This document shows, piece by piece, positions 47,455 through 49,548 of a DNA stretch of 49,548 bases (positions within the stretch are counted from its first letter, which is position 1; the number at the start of each line of letters is the position of its first letter). Location: assembly GCA_009777515.1 (NCBI GenBank), contig WRLR01000016.1, forward strand, positions 1-49,548, in the 5' to 3' direction. Source of the DNA: Oscillospiraceae bacterium. Lineage in GTDB: Bacteria; Bacillota; Clostridia; WRLR01. The notes beneath the pieces are model-generated. The model saw only the letters and a list, made by a program, of their open reading frames with translations. It was not told the DNA's origin and did no database searches. The translations under genes were made by a program, and so were the position numbers.

Positions 47455-49488
47455 ATGGGAGACAATGTTAAAAAATGGTGGGACGGCTACCCATGGAGAC
47501 TGATTCAAACGAACCTGCGGGAAATTGATATGGAGGATATCGACGCCGACGCATATGTACGCGAACTCAAAAGCTTCAAGGCGACTGTCGTGATGATAAA
47601 CACCTCCGGCATTATCGCGAGCTACCCGACAAAACTGCCGTACCAATACCAGAGCCAGTACCTTAAAGGCGGCAGCCTGGAAAAGATAATCGCGGCATGC
47701 CACGGCGCGGGGATAAAGGTGCTGGCGCGCACCGATTTTTCCAAAGTGCGCTACCCCCTCTACCAAAAGCACCCCGAATGGGCATACCGCGACTTGCAAG
47801 GTAATATTGTAAATTATGAAGGCGATGTTCACTGCTGCGTCAACGGCGAGTACCAGCGCAAGTACATGTACGGCATTGTGAGGGAGACGCTCGAAACGCT
47901 CGACGTGGATGGCATATTCTTTAACATGGGCGGTTACCAGATCAGCGATTATTCTAACAATTACCATGGTTTTTGCCAATGCGGAAACTGCGCGAGGCTT
48001 TTCGGGGAGTATTCCGGGATGGAGCTGCCCAAAAAAGATACTGACGCCTCATACACTGCCTACTCCCTGTTCCGCCAGGAGACCATGGCGAAATACAACC
48101 GCGAGTTGATAGAGTTTATACAGACCATCAACCCAGAGCTCGCGATTTGCTGCGTGAGCGAAAAGCCCGACGGCTATATCAGGCAGGAGTCGAACACGGC
48201 GCTCGACAGGGCTTTGCCGCATTGGCAATATGACGCGACCGCCAGCACAAAATGGGCTGTGGCGAACTACCCGCACATGCTGGCAAGCACCAACTCCGTC
48301 GACTTCATCGACATCCCCGTCCGGCACGTTTCGGTCTCGCCCGCACAGCAAGGTTTGCGCCTCGCGCAGGTCCTCGCCGCCGGGGGGCGCTTGGATTACT
48401 ACCTGATTGGCCGCCTGGACAACCATGAGGACAAGACCGGATATACGTACATCAAGGATATGTACCATTACCATGCCGCTAACGAAGACTCGTACCGCAG
48501 CCTCAAATCCGTCGCGGACGTCGCCCTGTTTAACACCTTTTTGGGGCGCGGCGCCCGGCGGCGCAATTCCGGAGGGGAGTTCCGGGGCTGGTACAGGTTC
48601 CTGGCAGAGACGCACCGCCCCTTTGACGTTGTCCTGTCCGAGCGGGCGGGTTCCATAGGCATAGACCGCTATAAGACGCTTATCCTTCCGGATTTGGACA
48701 CTATCTCCGATAGCGCGGCGGCGCTGATCGATAAGTTTGTCGATGACGGCGGGGTCTTGGTCGCGTCCGGTTCCACCGGCTGGACCGACGACTCATATAA
48801 GCCAAGGGCGCAAAACGCGCTCAAGTCGCTTGGGATTGAAAGAAAGCATCTGTATGGGAACGTAAGGTCAGCGTATTTTCAAGTCGACAACGACGATATC
48901 GCCAAAAGCATGGCGCCATGCTCATTGATATATGCGGACGGCGATTATATTTACTCGGGCTATGACGAAAATGTCAAAGGCTTTATGCCCATGCGCCCGC
49001 CGCAGCCCTTTGGGCCGCCGGAGCGCTGCTATACAAAAAACACAAGCGACTGGCCCTGCTATACGATGAACGGGTACGGTAAAGGAAAGGCGTTCTATAT
49101 GCCTTGGTACCCCGGAAGCATCTATTTGAGGCAAGGCTATGTCAACACTTTGAATTTTGTCGACGCGTTTTTGTCAAACGCAGCGGGCGCCGCGCAGATT
49201 GGCGGCAACTTGTCGCCTATGGTGGAAACGTCGCTGATGGAGGACGCTTCCGGCAGTTTCGCCCTGCTGCATTTGGTGAACGGTTCGGGGCATTTCGGCA
49301 CGAGCTTCTTTGACCCAGTCCGCATGTACGGGCTCAATATCGTTCTGCCAAAATATGGCAAACTCCCAGCAAGCGTCGTTTCACTTGTAACAGGGGCGTC
49401 CTTGAAGCACAGCCTGGACGGAAGCGGAGGACTTGTGATCGAGCTACCTGAACTTGGCCTCTTTGATGCGATAAAAATTATTTACTAA
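47455..49488 (+). CDS. GHL6-like glycoside hydrolase with GH42-type trimerisation domain
   Basis: About 677 residues. The N-terminal half is a TIM barrel of the hypothetical glycoside hydrolase type (GHL6 group): W-R-L-I-Q-T-N-L-R-E-I-D, G-I-K-V-L-A-R-T-D-F-S-K, H-P-E-W-A-Y-R-D, D-G-I-F-F-N-M-G-G and a C-Q-C-G-N-C-A-R-L-F cysteine motif. The second half resembles the beta-galactosidase trimerisation fold (Y-K-T-L-I-L-P-D-L-D, F-V-D-D-G-G-V-L-V-A-S-G). No signal peptide, so it probably acts on imported oligosaccharide. ATG 47455 follows AAGGTGG. It is last of the transport operon in view. Substrate unknown. Confidence 0.85.
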   Translation: MGDNVKKWWDGYPWRLIQTNLREIDMEDIDADAYVRELKSFKATVVMINTSGIIASYPTKLPYQYQSQYLKGGSLEKIIAACHGAGIKVLARTDFSKVRYPLYQKHPEWAYRDLQGNIVNYEGDVHCCVNGEYQRKYMYGIVRETLETLDVDGIFFNMGGYQISDYSNNYHGFCQCGNCARLFGEYSGMELPKKDTDASYTAYSLFRQETMAKYNRELIEFIQTINPELAICCVSEKPDGYIRQESNTALDRALPHWQYDATASTKWAVANYPHMLASTNSVDFIDIPVRHVSVSPAQQGLRLAQVLAAGGRLDYYLIGRLDNHEDKTGYTYIKDMYHYHAANEDSYRSLKSVADVALFNTFLGRGARRRNSGGEFRGWYRFLAETHRPFDVVLSERAGSIGIDRYKTLILPDLDTISDSAAALIDKFVDDGGVLVASGSTGWTDDSYKPRAQNALKSLGIERKHLYGNVRSAYFQVDNDDIAKSMAPCSLIYADGDYIYSGYDENVKGFMPMRPPQPFGPPERCYTKNTSDWPCYTMNGYGKGKAFYMPWYPGSIYLRQGYVNTLNFVDAFLSNAAGAAQIGGNLSPMVETSLMEDASGSFALLHLVNGSGHFGTSFFDPVRMYGLNIVLPKYGKLPASVVSLVTGASLKHSLDGSGGLVIELPELGLFDAIKIIY

Positions 49489-49548
49489 TTTAAGTGTGAT
49501 CCGCACTGGGGCATGGACGGTGGTTGGAACGGGGACGGCGGCGGGCGG
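49489..49548. other. Right edge, no gene
   Basis: Sixty bases after the hydrolase stop codon. It is GC-rich with GGGGACGGCGGCGGG at the end. No hairpin or start codon with a ribosome site is visible. Confidence 0.5.

Overview
The window looks like chromosome from an uncultured, moderately GC-rich Bacillota, most likely class Clostridia. This is inferred from the strong AGGAGG-type ribosome sites, an ECF vitamin-type transporter with a UPF0397-like S component, LplB/LplC-type sugar permeases paired with a membrane-bound AraC regulator, and many GNAT, XRE and MerR regulators typical of that class. No rRNA, tRNA, CRISPR, integrase, transposase or phage gene was found.

Region 1 (1-20.6 kb) is an accessory, rearranged stretch. 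It holds an AraC/GyrI-like regulator, a three-gene polar amino acid ABC importer, an epimerase fragment, a very large MerR regulator fused to a papain/C39-like domain, and an AAA ATPase-nuclease gene in a site whose flanks recur at the left edge without the ATPase. It continues with a triple-GNAT protein, a methyltransferase, a GNAT-ParB-like fusion, a heterodimeric ABC exporter, a TspO-like protein, a ClbS/DfsB-like protein and AzlCD. Gene scraps at 83, 3902, 9653, 18404 and 19323 and many palindromes show repeated duplication and deletion.

Region 2 (20.6-36.6 kb) carries an XRE-TPR regulator, an ankyrin protein, a GNAT-pyrophosphatase fusion, a TetR regulator with a palindromic operator candidate, a YcxB-like protein, a conserved TIM-barrel-like protein, a HelD-type helicase, and an ECF transporter (S component, fused double ATPase, T component). 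It also has a secreted protein with stalk-like repeats, a glycerophosphodiesterase, and an XRE regulator whose C-terminal half resembles that of the MerR giant.

Region 3 (36.6-49.5 kb) is a carbohydrate-use locus. It has a Gfo/Idh/MocA oxidoreductase, an ADP-ribosylglycohydrolase family protein and a divergent YhcH/YiaL-type protein. A probable operon follows: 2-hydroxyacid dehydrogenase, lipoprotein sugar binder, LplB, LplC, membrane AraC regulator and a GHL6-like glycoside hydrolase.

Two genome-scale features stand out. First, at least nine otherwise ordinary proteins carry in-frame tandem repeats with units that are multiples of 3 bp (9/36, 12, about 15-18, 18, 24, 27 and 30 bp), placed in linkers or loops. 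Second, a family of short palindromic elements, most ending in a CCCTAC or GTACCC tail, sits between genes. In two cases it forms the 3' end of a gene, and in one case an element appears inserted inside another. Both are read directly from the sequence; their mechanism is unknown.
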